From an uncultured bacterium (GTDB taxonomy: Bacteria; Cyanobacteriota; Vampirovibrionia; Gastranaerophilales; Gastranaerophilaceae), in NCBI GenBank assembly GCA_900553845.1, contig USEW01000097.1, forward strand, positions 1-7,068: 7,068 bases of DNA, read 5' to 3'. Position numbers and translations under genes: made by a program. Shown here piece after piece: positions 6,751 to 7,068 of this stretch (position 1 is the stretch's first letter; every line of letters starts with the position of its first letter). The notes under the pieces are model-generated. The model was not told where the DNA came from. It saw only the letters and a program-made list of their open reading frames with translations, and ran no database searches.

Positions 6751-6779
6751 AATATATAAAATAATTATGAATATATCAA
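6751..6779 (-). promoter_or_regulatory. Candidate promoter in the MITE-like element, directed at flgJ
   Basis: On the minus strand TTGATA (6774-6779) and TATATT (6751-6756) are separated by exactly 17 bases, each matching the sigma-70 consensus at 5 of 6. Transcription would start near 6743, cross the GC-rich hairpin region and repeat copy C, and enter flgJ about 260 bases later. The stretch is AT-rich, so a chance match cannot be excluded. It is the best promoter-like sequence I found upstream of the flagellar genes. Confidence 0.45.
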
Positions 6780-6850
6780 ATATAATTGTTCGCTCCTGCA
6801 TACAAGTTGCATTTAAGATATTAACTTTTAGTTCATTAGTTTTCATTCTT

Positions 6851-6984
6851 TTCCTTTTTATATGACGGACTACCGTGTGTTTATCTTTTGTTTTCATCCA
6901 CCAGCGTGGAATGACTTTTGGTTGTTTTTTGCCTTGAAGTCCAACTGTACCTTTTTCCTTCAAGTTTTTTTGTTTTAGGTTTTA
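6851..6984 (-). repeat. Intergenic repeat copy B (first unit of a 124-bp tandem)
   Basis: The tandem unit runs 6861-6984. It contains the core ACGGACTACCGTGTGTTTA at 6865-6883 and three small inverted repeats: ACGG-ACTA-CCGT, TCCAC-CAGC-GTGGA, and CTTGAAG (6933-6939) with CTTCAAG (6958-6964). The flank at 6851-6860 matches copy C and supplies an AAGGA ahead of the ATG at 6844-6846 on the minus strand. Confidence 0.9.
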
Positions 6985-7068
6985 TATGACGGACTACCGT
7001 GTGTTTATCTTTTGTTTTCATCCACCAGCGTGGAATGACTTTTGGTTGTTTTTTGCCTTGAAGTCCAA
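6985..7068 (-). repeat. Intergenic repeat copy A (second tandem unit, cut by window end)
   Basis: All 84 visible bases are identical to 6861-6944, giving a period of 124 bp. The core is at 6989-7007. Perfect identity implies recent duplication, and the array may continue beyond the window. As 124 is not a multiple of 3, a protein frame cannot run through successive units unchanged. Confidence 0.95.

Larger units (their letters stand above)
6564..6814 (-). mobile_element. MITE-like non-autonomous element with 29-bp terminal inverted repeats
   Basis: The left end (6568-6596) begins GCAAC and the right end (6782-6810) finishes GTTGC. Reverse-complemented, the two arms agree at 23 of 29 bases, sharing TATGCAGG, GCGA and AATTAT. 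ATTT occurs directly outside both ends (6564-6567 and 6811-6814), a possible 4-bp target duplication. The 243-bp body has a GC-rich centre (about 6600-6750) unlike the flank, several internal inverted repeats, and an AT-rich right part with a promoter-like sequence. It is too short for a transposase, and the frames crossing it match nothing I know. It lies between repeat copies C and B. Its autonomous partner and copy number cannot be seen here. The arms are imperfect and the duplication is short and AT-only, so the class is inferred. Confidence 0.6.
6483..6846 (-). pseudogene. Possible tiny ORF (38 codons) upstream of flgJ, split by the MITE-like element
   Basis: If the element at 6568-6810 and one ATTT are removed, the minus strand reads from an ATG (6844-6846, behind AAGGA with 5 bases between) through 38 codons to a TGA at 6483-6485. 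The peptide starts MKTNELKVNILN, crosses the junction in frame and ends IPRWWKKIKSKHTVVRHIKR plus KKH. The TGA overlaps the TTG start of flgJ. In the present sequence the element adds 247 bases (not a multiple of 3), so the frame instead runs into the element and stops at 6559-6561 after 95 codons. The second half of the peptide comes from repeat copy C, and copy B encodes a similar stretch (IPRWWMKTKDKHTVVRHIK). Whether it was ever translated is unknown; the repeat core is conserved at the nucleotide level, which argues for caution. Confidence 0.3.

Noticed and set aside
6559..6846. A 95-codon minus-strand frame (longer with a TTG start at 6963), with Cys- and His-containing C-terminus
   Set aside because: Most of it is the body of the MITE-like element read through, and the rest is repeat sequence. 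The frame ends right after the element and has no recognisable family features.
6851..7068. CRISPR array
   Set aside because: The whole 124-bp unit repeats, including what would be the spacers; repeat size, spacing and lack of cas genes do not fit.
5199..7068. Integron attC sites or cassette array
   Set aside because: The paired arms are short and lack the GTTRRRY-type core sites of attC, and the neighbouring genes form a normal flagellar operon.

Overview
The window is a low-GC bacterial segment, roughly 30 % G+C by eye. It carries a phosphate-transport pair and the late part of a flagellar hook/filament-junction operon. It uses the standard genetic code: TAA, TAG and TGA all act as stops, and Trp is TGG. 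The organism is flagellated. The base composition, the DUF47-PiT pair and the compact flgJ-x-flgN-flgK-flgL order would fit an uncultured gut lineage such as Gastranaerophilales/Melainabacteria. That assignment is tentative, because no marker gene is present.

Layout. Positions 1-684 (+) hold the 3' part of an unrecognised Asn/Ser-rich helical protein, open at the left edge. A perfect 13-bp-stem bidirectional terminator (707-743) separates it from the convergent DUF47-pit operon (minus strand, 785-2455). Next is a 209-bp spacer with a likely promoter for that operon and a degenerate GC-rich palindrome. From 2665 to 6486 (minus strand) lies a tight operon in transcription order: flgJ (rod-binding domain only), a 95-aa unknown protein in the usual flgM position, an flgN-like chaperone, flgK and flgL. 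The products belong together: FlgJ helps rod assembly, FlgN chaperones FlgK and FlgL, and FlgK/FlgL form the hook-filament junction.

The upstream flank, 6487-7068, has no recognisable conventional gene and is the most unusual part. It contains three copies of an intergenic repeat family, two of them a 124-bp-period tandem running off the right edge. It also contains a 243-bp MITE-like element (6568-6810) with 29-bp imperfect terminal inverted repeats, a possible ATTT target duplication, a GC-rich and hairpin-rich centre, and a good outward promoter (TTGATA-17-TATATT) aimed at flgJ. Conceptually removing the element and one ATTT restores a 38-codon frame whose stop overlaps the TTG start of flgJ. 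A fourth repeat copy sits inside the operon between flgN and flgK. All four copies share the identical 19-bp core ACGGACTACCGTGTGTTTA in the same orientation, and three of them lie just before a Shine-Dalgarno and start codon (the fourth is followed by the next tandem unit).
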